DNA of 64,000 nt from Selaginella moellendorffii. Its lineage: Eukaryota; Streptophyta; Lycopodiopsida; Selaginellales; Selaginellaceae. Location of the stretch: NCBI RefSeq assembly GCF_000143415.4, contig NW_003314269.1, forward strand, positions 2,721,060-2,785,059, written 5' to 3'. Below, piece by piece: positions 24,285 through 34,559 of this stretch; the stretch's first letter is position 1; every line of letters starts with the position of its first letter. A program made the translations under genes and the position numbers. A model generated the notes under the pieces. That model made no database searches. It saw nothing but the letters and a program-made list of their open reading frames with translations, and had not been told where the DNA came from.

Positions 24285-24435
24285 CTGATCTGCCCGACCT
24301 AATCGATCGAGAATTTCTCCTTCTTTTCCTCCTCGCCCACAACAAAAAGAGACCAATCCAGGCCCGAGATCTTGGAGAAAGTTAAGAGAGAGAGAAGAGA
24401 GCATCTAATAATACCATTATAGCCGTAACAGGAAT

Positions 24436-25317
24436 CTATTGACAAATCCATGGCCGGGCACAAGCCATCGCGCAAACCATCGCCACCACGTAAATGCCCA
24501 GGTCCGCCGAGAGCGCCGCCGTGATCCTCCTGGCGGCCAGGAAAGCGTCGATGGCGTCGCCCCACATCCCCGGGATTCTCACGCCACCACTGTTCTTAAG
24601 CCGCGAAGAAAGTATCGTCGGCGTTTCCTTGGTGGTGCTGGTGGTGTTCTTGGATTTTAGCAGCGCCAGGGCGGCGACGAGCGCGATGCTGGTGGTGAAG
24701 AGCAGCATCGTCGGCTGGATAGCGGCGAAGAGGTTGTAGTCGTCCAGTTTGCCACTGCCACACTCGGCCGCCGTGCTCTGGAATGCCACCGTCACGGCGA
24801 TGGCCACCGCGAGGATTGCTCGAGCGAGCCTCGAGGACTCGATCGATGACAAGAGTGCCTTCCATGGGGAGATCGATGTTGCTCCGGACTTTGGCGTGGG
24901 AGCTGGGTTTGCTGCTGCTGGCTGATGATCCTGGCTAGGTGGTCTTCGTGTGAGATCGAGTTCTTCCAAACCTTTGCCACCATTTTCCTTTCCAGGATCC
25001 TTGTTTTGCTCTTGCTGCTGCTGATCACCGGATTGATCGTTCAGGGAGCTTAAAGGATCTTCCTCGATTTCTTGTTTTCGATCCAAGGAGCTGGCTGGTC
25101 TATCCTCGACCAGCTCTTTCTTCGTCAAATCCTTCTCTTTCTCCTCATCTACGACGAGAAAGGAAAGATCTTGAGCTGGACCCAATGGAATAGCATGATC
25201 TAGAGAAGGACGGCACTCACCCGGCACCAGAGATTTGCATTCTCCCGTAATGAAAGCCAAGCGATCAGCGCCGCGGCGAAGAATCCTCTGCCGCCTCGCC
25301 TCCCTCGCCTCCGCCAT
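24436..25317 (-). CDS. Plant GET2/CAML-like ER membrane receptor subunit
   Basis: Single exon, 293 residues, ATG at 25317. The N-terminus has a basic motif (ARRQRILRRGADRLAFITGE) of the type that contacts GET3 in Get2/CAML proteins, a long charged Gln/Glu/Lys-rich linker (to about residue 150), then three hydrophobic segments (ARAILAVAIAVTVAF; FAAIQPTMLLFTTSIALVAALALL; LGIYVVAMVCAMACA). This architecture fits the plant GET2-like protein that forms the ER receptor for tail-anchored protein insertion with GET1. Sequence identity outside the motif is low in this family, so function rests on architecture. Its start codon is 49 bp from that of the divergent PPR gene. Confidence 0.75.
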   Translation of the reverse strand: MAEAREARRQRILRRGADRLAFITGECKSLVPGECRPSLDHAIPLGPAQDLSFLVVDEEKEKDLTKKELVEDRPASSLDRKQEIEEDPLSSLNDQSGDQQQQEQNKDPGKENGGKGLEELDLTRRPPSQDHQPAAANPAPTPKSGATSISPWKALLSSIESSRLARAILAVAIAVTVAFQSTAAECGSGKLDDYNLFAAIQPTMLLFTTSIALVAALALLKSKNTTSTTKETPTILSSRLKNSGGVRIPGMWGDAIDAFLAARRITAALSADLGIYVVAMVCAMACARPWICQ

Positions 25318-25366
25318 AGCTAGGGCTACACAAGAAACACACAAGAATTAAAACAATTTCTTCTGT

Positions 25367-27148
25367 ATGATCTTGCCTCGATCGCTCCAGAACGAAATCT
25401 CGCGGGCCAGCTACCACCAACGGACATCCTTCGTCACGCTCCTTCGCCAGTGCGTCAGCTCCAAGAATCTCGGCCATGGCAGGCGCTTGCACGAGCAGAT
25501 CGTCGATGCTGGCTTCGGCAGCGACATCCTCCTCCAGAATCTCCTCATCCGGATGTATGGAAGCTGTGGATGCCTCGAGGAAGCCAAGGCGGTCTTCGAT
25601 TCGATCGGGCAGCGCGGCAATGCCTTCTCAGGCACCGCGATGATCTCCGCCTATGTGAATCACGGCAAGCTCCCCCAGGCGCGAGAGATCTTCGACACGA
25701 TGCGGCAACGAACCCCAGCTTCTTGGACCGCGATGATCACAGCCAACGCGCAGGACCGAAATATCGCCGAGGCCTCGAGCCTCTTCGACCAAATGCCGGA
25801 GAAAGACCTCGTCGCCTGGACTGCGATGCTCACGGCGCTAGCGGACAACGATCGCCTGCGCGACGCCAGGATCTTGTTCGATCTCCTGCCGGAGTGGGAC
25901 TCCGCGGCCTGGAACGTGATGATCGCGGCCTACGCCGCCGCCGAGGACCTAGAACAATCCCAGCTCCTCTTCGCGGCTCTGCCGAACAAGAATGTCATCT
26001 CCTGGACATCGATCATCGCGGCGCACGGCGCCTGTGGCGAGATCGATCGCGCGAGGGCGATATTTCGGAAGATCCCTGCGCGCACGGCCGTCTCCTGGAC
26101 CGTGATGATCACCGCATTAGCCAACCTAGGGCATTTGGACGAGGCGAGGTCCGTACTAGCGGCGATGGGCTACCCAGAAGTGCTGGCGTACAATCTCCTC
26201 CTCACGGCCCATCTCCGGTACGGCAGCCTCGAGCAAACTGAATCCCTCTTTAATGGAATGCTGGAGAGAGACGTGGTTACCTGGAACACGATGCTCGCGG
26301 CATATGCTCAGGCAGGGCATCTTGATCAAGCCCGGAGATTATTCCAACACATTCCCGCCAAGAACGTCGTCTCCTGGACCACGCTCCTCGTCGCGCTCTC
26401 GCATAGCGGCAACTTGGGCGGCTCCAAGGACCTCTTTGATCGAATGCCCTCGAGAGATCTCATCGGCTGGAGCGCAGTGATCGCGGTCTACTCCCAGAAC
26501 GCGCAGCTTGCCACCGCCCTGGAGCTCTTTCTCCAGATGCCCGACCACCGAGGAGTTCCCGCCTGGAACGTTATAATCTCCGGCCACGCCCAGAGCGGCC
26601 ACGCCAAGCTCGGCCTCGAGCTCTTCCACCGGATGCTCCTTCATGGCCTGGATCCAAACCGGATAACTCTCACCAGCGTTCTAGCTGCTTGCTGCCACAC
26701 TGGAAACTCGAAGAGCGTCCATGCCTTCTTCCTGTCCATGACCTCCGACTTTGACATCCTTCCAGTCTATGATCACTTCCTGTGCATGGCCAGCCATCTC
26801 GGACGATCCGGGCTTGTCACCCAGGCCGAGGAGCTGCTTTGCTCGATGCCGTTCGAGCCGGATGCCATCGGCTGGATCACGCTCCTGGATGCGTGCGTGC
26901 GTCACAAGGACGTGAAGCGCGGCGAGAGAGCTGCCGATGTCGCCACAAAACTAAGTCCCGGACGAACGGCACCTTACATCTTGCTCTCCAACTTGTATGC
27001 CGCGGTTGGAGACTGGGCCGGCGTTGCCAGAGTCCGGACGACGATGAAGGAGCTCGGAATCGGTACCCAAGATCCAAAACAAACTTCTTCTACCTCTTCT
27101 TCGTCCTCCATGGATTTCCTCCCCGATCGAGAACTTGTGTTGCACTGA
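25367..27148 (+). CDS. PLS-class pentatricopeptide repeat protein with E domain
   Basis: Intronless, 593 residues. An N-terminal LLRQCVSSKNLGHGRRLHEQI block is followed by about thirteen PPR repeats, most of the short 31-residue S type (VVSWTTLLVALSHSGNLGGSKDLFDRMP). The C-terminus contains the E1/E2 region (TAPYILLSNLYAAVGDWAGVARVRTTMKE) and ends with a Ser/Thr tract, without E+ or DYW deaminase domains. Such proteins bind organellar RNA and support C-to-U editing, recruiting a DYW domain in trans. No strong targeting peptide is obvious; organelle import is a family inference. It diverges from the GET2-like gene with 49 bp between the ATGs. Confidence 0.95.
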   Translation: MILPRSLQNEISRASYHQRTSFVTLLRQCVSSKNLGHGRRLHEQIVDAGFGSDILLQNLLIRMYGSCGCLEEAKAVFDSIGQRGNAFSGTAMISAYVNHGKLPQAREIFDTMRQRTPASWTAMITANAQDRNIAEASSLFDQMPEKDLVAWTAMLTALADNDRLRDARILFDLLPEWDSAAWNVMIAAYAAAEDLEQSQLLFAALPNKNVISWTSIIAAHGACGEIDRARAIFRKIPARTAVSWTVMITALANLGHLDEARSVLAAMGYPEVLAYNLLLTAHLRYGSLEQTESLFNGMLERDVVTWNTMLAAYAQAGHLDQARRLFQHIPAKNVVSWTTLLVALSHSGNLGGSKDLFDRMPSRDLIGWSAVIAVYSQNAQLATALELFLQMPDHRGVPAWNVIISGHAQSGHAKLGLELFHRMLLHGLDPNRITLTSVLAACCHTGNSKSVHAFFLSMTSDFDILPVYDHFLCMASHLGRSGLVTQAEELLCSMPFEPDAIGWITLLDACVRHKDVKRGERAADVATKLSPGRTAPYILLSNLYAAVGDWAGVARVRTTMKELGIGTQDPKQTSSTSSSSSMDFLPDRELVLH

Positions 27149-28255
27149 AAGAACAGGATTGCTGGCTCCAGTGTTTCTCCTTCTACGTTCCCTGTCACAT
27201 TTGCCAGATGTTCCCAATGCATACTAGGACACAGGGTATGTTGATTTCTAATGGCTGAGAAGGTTCATTTGGTTCACTGATGTTCTTTCCAGCATGGTTT
27301 GGGCACTATTCTACACTGTAGATTTGTCTTTCACAGTACAAAATACAAAAAAAATTGTATAATTCTCATTTATTTCAAAATATTTGTAATTTATTTTCTA
27401 CCAATTTATTTGAATAGAAGGAAAATATTGGATAAGATCAATTTAATTTTAACAGATTAAATTTTTTTTGTGGGAAGATCTAAATTATTGGTTTAAGAAT
27501 CTAATAGTAAATGTTTAGTAAATTTTAAAGTGTAACCACTATTTTATTTAAGGATTAACATCTTTGATATAACTCATTTCTAAGTGTTTTCATTTTCATA
27601 CTGCTTTTGTCATTTTTTTAATAAAATTCAATTGTATCCTTATTTTATCTTATAAGTTTTATGAAATATATTTTAACATTCAAATTTGTTTCTGAAGAGT
27701 AATATTTTTATATTTCCATTTAAGTTTTTAATTTTAATTATAAAAATATAATATCTAACATAAACTTAAAAATAATTTTAATTTAATTAAGGTACTTATA
27801 AAGTTCTAAGTTTTAGAAAATAAAATTAATAATTTGTATTTTATTTATTTTTGTGATGTTGCAATTAAAAAAACTGTTTAACACTATAATCTAAATCAAT
27901 TAACTAATATATTCTAAAAATAGCATTAAAATTTTATATTGATTATTTTATTTTTTCATATTATAATAGTTCTAAGTGGATGAAAAGAGAGATTTCTATA
28001 TACACAATAAGATAATATATACAATTTAAGAATTAAAAAGTATAAATAAATTAACAAAATGGTTGGATTTTATTGAGTTCTTATTTATGCTATATATTAT
28101 TAATTATATTTTAATTTTAACAAATTTATAGAATTTAAATAAAGATTATCGTTTTTAGTTTTTAAATATGAAGATACATCCTTTATATATATGATGAAAA
28201 ACAAGTAAAATTTAGATTAAAATAAATTTTATTATATATATTACAATTTTTATGA
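27149..28255. other. AT-rich intergenic DNA
   Basis: Includes the 3' flank of the PPR gene; otherwise very AT-rich. Nothing coding recognised. Confidence 0.6.
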
Positions 28256-28432
28256 TGTAAAGTTTGTAAATATATGTATGTATATTTATGTATTACCCTA
28301 GTTAAGTAATATATTAATTATAAAAATATAATATATGAACCGTCCATTTGAGACTAAATTTAGTCCATCCATTTTTGTATATAAAAAGGGGTCTTAACCC
28401 TAATTAATATACTTATATCCCAAGCACTTACA
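28256..28432 (+). repeat. 5' LTR of element D
   Basis: About 177 bp; ends CACTTACA just before the TTGGTGGAG motif. Confidence 0.85.
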
Positions 28433-29198
28433 TTGGTGGAGAAGAGAGGCACTGCAATTTATCCTTGAAAGGTAAAGCTTTTGGTAGTGCTTTGCTGTAG
28501 TGGTCAAAATTATGCTTTTTATTTTTATTTTTTCATTCTCTTTTATTTACATTTGTATTAACTTTTTTGCAAGATCTAAAACTCTAGCTATCATCATGTT
28601 TCTTTCTTTTGATCTTCATTACATTTTCTTCTTTTACCATGCCTCATTATCATTAATCAAAGAGTATATCACTTGAGGTTGTTAATACTACTCTAATAGA
28701 TCAAACTTTTTGGTGTTGTAATGTATGACTCTTTTGGTGTTGTGTCTGTCCTTGGTGTATTGGCATCTCCAACTTCCGTAGGACATTATTACACAGCTTG
28801 TCCTATTTTTGATATTTTACCATCTCCTATTGATGTGGAGTGTGATTATGATATTGATTGGCGAGCTATGAATGATGCCGTCCAATTCTTGGAGAATTAA
28901 GTTTATGGGAAGATGACATGTATGAGCTTGAGTGGATTCCAAAGTATAATGATGAGCTTGATTATTATAGAGATAACTTTAAAGATGAAATGGACATTTT
29001 GTAGAGTAGGTATTAATCTTTTAATCTACCATTTAATCCTTTTTTTTTACTCTTTTCTCTTTCCTAACTTTTTCTTATTTCTTGGCTTAAGCCAACTTCT
29101 CATTTCTTAATATTCCTTCCTCATTTGCAATATTTCATTTTCTTGGCATATCAATCATTTCTGACTTTTATGATTTTCATTCTCAGTCTAATGTTAAG

Positions 29199-29636
29199 TT
29201 GAGTGTTTTTTATCCTCCTCATATTAATTTAAATGTTAAATGTGTGCATAAAGTTGAGAATCTTATTTTTATTTTTTTAGCAAAGTTTTTTATCAGTTCT
29301 GGTGTTGAGTATTCCTCTGTTCCAAAGGTTAAATCACTTTGGCCAGAGTTTCAAATTAAATGCATATATTTAATTGTGAGTGCCATTGAGAGTTTTTGTA
29401 TTATCATTGTTATTGAAGAGTTTATGTGTTCCTTTGAAAGTGTAGACATTTCTATTAATTTCCCCATTTTAAGTGTTGAGTTGTGTGTTAAGGAAGTTGA
29501 GAAGTGTGAATATTTAACTTTTATTATAGTTGCCAAAATATTTTATGATAGGAAGTCCTTTATTTTCCAAACTTTGAACATATGTCCTTTTGATTTTTTA
29601 TTTTGCATTACTAGTTACTATAAATTCCTCTTTTAA
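29199..29636 (+). other. Unassigned open frame inside element D
   Basis: A 145-codon Ile/Phe/Val-rich frame with two loosely similar halves (VKCVHKVENLIFIFLAKFF and VELCVKEVEKCEYLTFIIVAKIF). The related element E at 35.0-35.5 kb carries the same region with stops. No known family. The composition is largely that of T-rich DNA, so translation is doubtful. Confidence 0.3.
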
Positions 29637-30423
29637 TGCTTTTTTATCCATTTTTTCTTCTTCCACAATAGTTTTTCCTCAATTTTTTTTATTTTCTCCC
29701 TTTTTCTTTGACATTTCAAAATATTTTTTCTATGGAGAAGGGGGTAAATGGGATGGATGGGAGTTTAGCTTTAATATGGAATGAGGACAAGTGCATATAG
29801 TGGTGAAGTGAGGACAAGTGATATAGATTGTGGAGTGAGGATAAGCATAATGAGTTCAAATAGAATATCCAACCCCAATATAAGGTAGCCAAACAAATGC
29901 AATAGTGAAGTGAGCCTAAACATAAATAACGGAGTGAGGACAAGTGTAATGAGTTTAAACAAAACTAGTGTTTAAAATTTTTTTTTTTCCTTCGAAGAAG
30001 GGATAATGAGAATGTTAAGGATAAATGGATTGAGTTCAACCTCTTATATGTGGTGTTAAACAAGGACAAAAGTCATAAGTCTAAGTTAACACAGGTTTTG
30101 GATGTTAATCGAATGCCATGAGTCTAAGTTAATGGTTGTTTTAGAGGATTATCAATGAGTAAACTTGAAAGCAAAATGTATTATTTGTTGCAATAGCATT
30201 TTATGGAATACAGTGGTTTTCAAAGTCTCTTATTTTAGTTCAAAGTTATAACTTCATGGTTGGTTTGAGCATTTAGCAGTTGCATATGGAGTTGCAATTA
30301 ATACATCAAGATTCTGTTGATGATCTTATAGAAGCTTTAGATTCTTATGGTAGTTTATAATCACCCAACAGAAGTTCTAAATGTTATATTTGACTTATTA
30401 CCATCTTTCAGAGGGGAGGATGG

Positions 30424-30597
30424 TGTAAGGTTTATAAATATATGTATGTATATACATATATTACCCTAACTAAGCAATAAACTAATTATAGTACTACAGT
30501 ATATAGACTGTCCATTTGGGACTAAATCTTATTTATCCATTCTTGTATATAAAGAGGGGTTTAAACCCCAATTAATATATCTATTCCTATACTCAAA
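30424..30597 (+). repeat. 3' LTR of element D
   Basis: About 174 bp, preceded by a purine tract; ends CTATACTCAAA. Confidence 0.85.
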
Positions 30598-32192
30598 ATG
30601 AGATATTAAATGATAATATTATAATATTTTTTAAAAATCTCATATCTAAGAAATGATGAATAATATATTCATTTACTAAAACTTCAAAAGTTCTTATCTA
30701 GAATCATAATTAAGTACATAGATTTTTTAATAATTTTTATTTATCTTTTTAATATTTGAATATTTGGAATTTTAATAAGTTATTGAGATTCTTATGTGTT
30801 TTTTATAAAACAAAAATAATACTACTAAAGATATTATTTTAGCTAAATACTAAATCAACAAAGTAAAATACTATCTCTAGCCAATTTCTGGGATTGCAAG
30901 TGCCCGTGTAAAAAAATTAAAATAATTTAGTTCAGCTCTATAAAATCTTTAATTTTGTGCTAAGAACTCTATTGACTTAGACTCTTCAACATACTAATTT
31001 TTATATTATTATATTATAGTTAGATTCATAATTCTCAAATTGCTAAAAGATAATTTCCTTGCAAATCTAGAGAAGAAATTAACGATTGTAAACTTCAAAC
31101 TCATATAAATCCTAACATAATCCATATCAAGGTAAATTTTTATATTTTTATATTTACAGTTTTTATACTATATTAAAAAGTCTAAAAGTATAAAATTACA
31201 TAAAATTTTATAATTACTTATTCCCGCATACCTAGTCCCTTTTCTTTGTAGATAATATGTCTTTATATATTAATTTATATATTCTATTTATTTTTATTTT
31301 TGTGATATTTATTTTTAGATTTTAGTCATTTTTAATATGTAGTTCTACTTTGAGTATTAGAAAACTTTTTAGGCCTCCATAATAATTTTATTGATGTCAT
31401 ATTTTTTATTTGTAAATAGTTTTTTCCATCTATCTCAGAAATGTTTTCTCACAACTTTTTTTTCCAAGTTGATTGTTGAGCATGGCACTTCTAACTTTGT
31501 GTAACACTTCCTTGGCTAAGCCAAGCAAGTTCATCATCTGTTCCTAAGCAGCATTGCTATCTACAATGTCTACTTCTCATCTTTCAGAACTATGGACATG
31601 AACTTCAAGAAAGAATCCTTTCTCAGTCTTAAGCATCATGTTTTACCATCCCCTGAGAGCACCACCTGAACATCAAGATATTGGAAGGACGGCTAATATG
31701 CAATTTGAAAAAAATGGACCCAAGGGTGATGCGTCTTGGTAGGTATGGCCATCTCACACAGCATTGGTACTAAGCCTTCAGGAATGGAAGTTTGAATGAA
31801 TGTTTTATCATTCTATGAAAAAGTAAAATACCTTTTGAAGGTCGTCAAAGTTGAGGCATAGTTGTCACCCAGTGTGTTGTGGACGATCCCGGGTAAATTT
31901 TCTTAGGGACAAGATTACCTATTTATGAATCAAGGTTCTCTGAGCATAATTGAGGAACAGTTTTGTGGCACTTTGTGTGCAAGGGTAAGATCGATGCCTG
32001 AAGTGATTGTAAATGAGCTCAATCTCTTCAAATCTTGAGCTCTCACCTGTAACAAATGTGAAATGTTTTGAAGTTTGACTAATGCGCCATCGCAAAACTA
32101 GAGTCTTGGGCGTTGACTCTTGACTCTTGGTAAAAAAGGGAAGGCTGAGTGTAAGTTTTATAACGCTGTTGCGAAGTCTTCACAAGATGCCG
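30598..32192. other. Intergenic DNA
   Basis: AT-rich to about 31450, then mixed composition to the PPR gene. The portion 31985-32095 resembles 13155-13235. No gene recognised; the last few hundred bases may be the PPR 3' untranslated region. Confidence 0.55.
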
Positions 32193-33740
32193 TCACTGAT
32201 GAGATGAGCAAACTTTGCTGCGGGCATTGTGGATGATGCTGTAGAGCAACAAGTAGGATGCTGACTTGTGAGGCTCTAGCCCGACTGCTTGCTCGGCAGC
32301 TCGTTGTCCCCTCTTCAAGTCGGAGTTTGTCTTGCAAGCGTTTAGCAGCGCCTTCCAAGCCACTTCGTCCGGCTCGAACGGCATGGTTTTGATGAGATCC
32401 TCGGCCTCCTCGAGCCGCGCTGATCTCGAGAGGATGTCCGCAAAGATGTTGTAGTGGTCCTCGTTGGGAGCCAGGCCAAAGTCACCAGTGATCGACTTGA
32501 AGTGCTGGAAGCACTCCTCGAACTGGCCGGCATGGCTGCATGAGAAGAGAAGTCCAGTGAACGATGCGTGGTCGGGCTCTAGTCCCTCGAGAACCAGAGT
32601 CCTGAAAAGCTCCACGCCTTTCCTCCCGTCGCCCCGCTGTGAATACCCGAAGATCATCACGCTCCAGGTGATGAGATCTTTAAAGACCATCCGGCTAAAC
32701 AAGCTGTGAGCTTCGTCCACCCGTCCCTTCTGCGCGTATGCCGCGAGGAGAGCGTTCCAGGACGGAATGTCGTGCTCGGGCATCTTCGTGAAAATCTCGT
32801 CGGCTCGATGCAAGTCTCCCTTGTGCACAAAGGCCATGAACAAGGTCGTCCACAGCACCACATCCTTGACGGGAATCATCTTGAAAATATCCATAGCCTC
32901 CTCGCAATCTCCCTTCTGCGAATACCCCTCCAGGATAGCGTTCCAAGTCACCTCGCTCTTCTCCTCCATGCCATCAAGGATAAACCTCGCGGTCTCCATG
33001 TCCCCACGCTGGGCATAGGCTGTTACCATAACGTTGGTGGTCACCACATTCTTCTCCGCGACCCTGTCATAAAGCTCTTTCGCCTCCCGGAGATGCCCGG
33101 CTTGGGCATACCCCGTCACCATGACCGTCCACGAGATCACGTCGTGCACTGGCATCCTGTCTAGCATCTGGCGAGCTTCTTTCAGATGCCCGTTCCGGGA
33201 GAGAACGTCGATCATCGCGTTCCAGGACACCAAGTCGTGCTTTGGATCCCGATCAAACATCTCCCTGGCCTGCTCCAGATTCCCATTGCTGCCGTAAGCC
33301 CCCATGAGAGCTGTGCAAGCCACCGAGTCCACCACCTTCATCGAGTCGAAGATAGCTCTGGCCTCTTGCAGCTGCCTCTTCTGGGCGTATCCGCTGATGA
33401 GTATAACGCAAGCGACTGTCGTGAACCGAGGCAGCTTGTCGAACAAATGTCGAGCTCGCTGCGTTTCTCCGCATCTACAGAAGGCCTGGATTGTCCTGTT
33501 CCAGCAGCTGATGCTGCGACGAGAGGTCTTGCTGAAAACACTTGCTGCGTCGTCACTGCTCCCACACTTCCCATACATGGTGACCAAATGGTTCGCGAGA
33601 AACACGTCGTCCCCGAGCCCATCGTCTATAATCTGTGCGTGGAGGCGCTTGGCATCTGCGAGGTGCTTGCATTCTTGTACCAGCTTGGTGTAGTGCTCTC
33701 GGAGGTAACTCAGATGCAAATCTATAAGCCGCTTTCCCAT
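32193..33740 (-). CDS. Pentatricopeptide repeat protein, truncated E-type
   Basis: Intronless, 515 residues from the ATG at 33740. It starts with LVQECKHLADAKRLHAQIIDDGLG, followed by an array of mostly 31-residue repeats (DVISWTVMVTGYAQAGHLREAKELYDRV and similar), a last long repeat (GVELFRTLVLEGLEPDHASFTGLLFSC) and MPFEPDEVAWKALLNACKTNSDLKRGQRAAE. It stops inside the E1 motif (SASYLLLYSI then an unrelated tail), so E2, E+ and DYW are missing. Predicted role: organellar RNA binding. The ubiquitin-like gene lies 357 bp upstream on the same strand. Confidence 0.94.
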   Translation of the reverse strand: MGKRLIDLHLSYLREHYTKLVQECKHLADAKRLHAQIIDDGLGDDVFLANHLVTMYGKCGSSDDAASVFSKTSRRSISCWNRTIQAFCRCGETQRARHLFDKLPRFTTVACVILISGYAQKRQLQEARAIFDSMKVVDSVACTALMGAYGSNGNLEQAREMFDRDPKHDLVSWNAMIDVLSRNGHLKEARQMLDRMPVHDVISWTVMVTGYAQAGHLREAKELYDRVAEKNVVTTNVMVTAYAQRGDMETARFILDGMEEKSEVTWNAILEGYSQKGDCEEAMDIFKMIPVKDVVLWTTLFMAFVHKGDLHRADEIFTKMPEHDIPSWNALLAAYAQKGRVDEAHSLFSRMVFKDLITWSVMIFGYSQRGDGRKGVELFRTLVLEGLEPDHASFTGLLFSCSHAGQFEECFQHFKSITGDFGLAPNEDHYNIFADILSRSARLEEAEDLIKTMPFEPDEVAWKALLNACKTNSDLKRGQRAAEQAVGLEPHKSASYLLLYSIIHNARSKVCSSHQ

Positions 33741-34097
33741 GCACGCAAAGAAGCTTTTCTTAGTGAAAAAATAAACAAAGAGAAATTGATCGAAATATTG
33801 AACAGCTAGCTTCGATAAAACTCAAACCAGACCTGGTTCCAAGCATGGGATACCTCTGTTTCACCAAAACATGAGAAAAGGAAAATCTTTGCTGGCTAAG
33901 GCAATGGCGTACCTCGTATGGAGCCACTTTTCTCAGCCTGCGGGGAGCAAAAGAAAAAGAAATCAAGTCTCCAGAGGAAGAAAAAAAACCCCAAGGATTT
34001 TTGGCCTTGAATCCAAAGAAAGTGAGAGAATAGATACCTTCGACTTCACAGGATTCGCCGAAAAAACAAATGCCCCGATGCCTTGAAAAGGAAAGAA

Positions 34098-34426
34098 TCA
34101 CGCGTTTGTCCAGTCCTTCACCACCAGGATCATTCTGCATCCATCGAAGAATCCAGCTTGCTCCAGCGACACTGGGCGATCCATCGTGAACACGCCCCCT
34201 AGTTCGCAAGAACCGAGATCGAGAGATTCAAGACGAGAGGAAAGAAGACACTACCCCTGAAAATCAGCTTCTGGAGACGCCGCGGCACGCCCGTGAGGGG
34301 ATGCAAGCGCTTCATGAGATCTAGAATGCTCCAGCTTTCCGGCAAGGCGAGGAAAATCATCCTCTTGTTGTGCTCCACGCCCAGTCGAATGATCCGCAGC
34401 CTCCCCTTGGCAGGCACCGCCGCCAT
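34098..34426 (-). CDS. Stand-alone ubiquitin-like domain protein
   Basis: Two exons: 34426-34255 and 34198-34098, joined by a consensus intron of 56 bp to give about 90 residues. The fold signature runs through both exons: RIIRLGVEHNKRMIFLALPESWSILDLMKRL, then VPRRLQKLIFRGG, VSLEQAGFFDGCRMILV. This follows the ubiquitin pattern K/R-L-I-F-x-G ... L ... A/G-x-x-D-G-C-x-M-x-L-V. There is no C-terminal Gly-Gly, so it is not a conjugatable modifier; plant proteins of this sort are adaptor-like and mostly uncharacterised. Start chosen at the only nearby ATG; an upstream GTG would extend the frame. Confidence 0.78.
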
Positions 34427-34559
34427 CACGCCCCTCGGTCGTCACATCGCTTCATGAGTTTTAGATTTGCCCTAATTCATTATTTATTGACAGGTGTTTT
34501 GTATTAATGTTTGCATTTCGTATTTTCGCCATATTATACGGTTGTTCTTGTGTTATAAA

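Larger units (their letters stand above)
28256..30597 (+). mobile_element. Non-autonomous LTR retrotransposon D
   Basis: LTRs at 28256-28432 and 30424-30597 are collinear (TGTAAAGTTTGTAAATATATG versus TGTAAGGTTTATAAATATATG; TATATAAA box near the middle; shared CCAATTAATATA stretch). The 5' LTR is followed by CATTGGTGGAGAAGAGAGGCAC, the same primer-site-like sequence as elements A and B, and the 3' LTR is preceded by the purine tract AGAGGGGAGGATGG. Flanks TATGA and AATGA suggest a decayed target duplication. The 2-kb interior has no gag-pol similarity, so mobilisation would depend on a partner such as B. Confidence 0.85.

Noticed and set aside
23568-24302. Several long opposite-strand frames over the APS kinase gene
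   Set aside because: GC-rich coding DNA leaves shadow frames open; only the minus frame has the kinase motifs.
24285-24404. 40-codon upstream extension of APS kinase as a transit peptide
   Set aside because: The extension is Gly/Glu-containing and poor in Ser/Arg pattern; it reads like 5' leader. The MGGDAAT start is preferred, though not proven.
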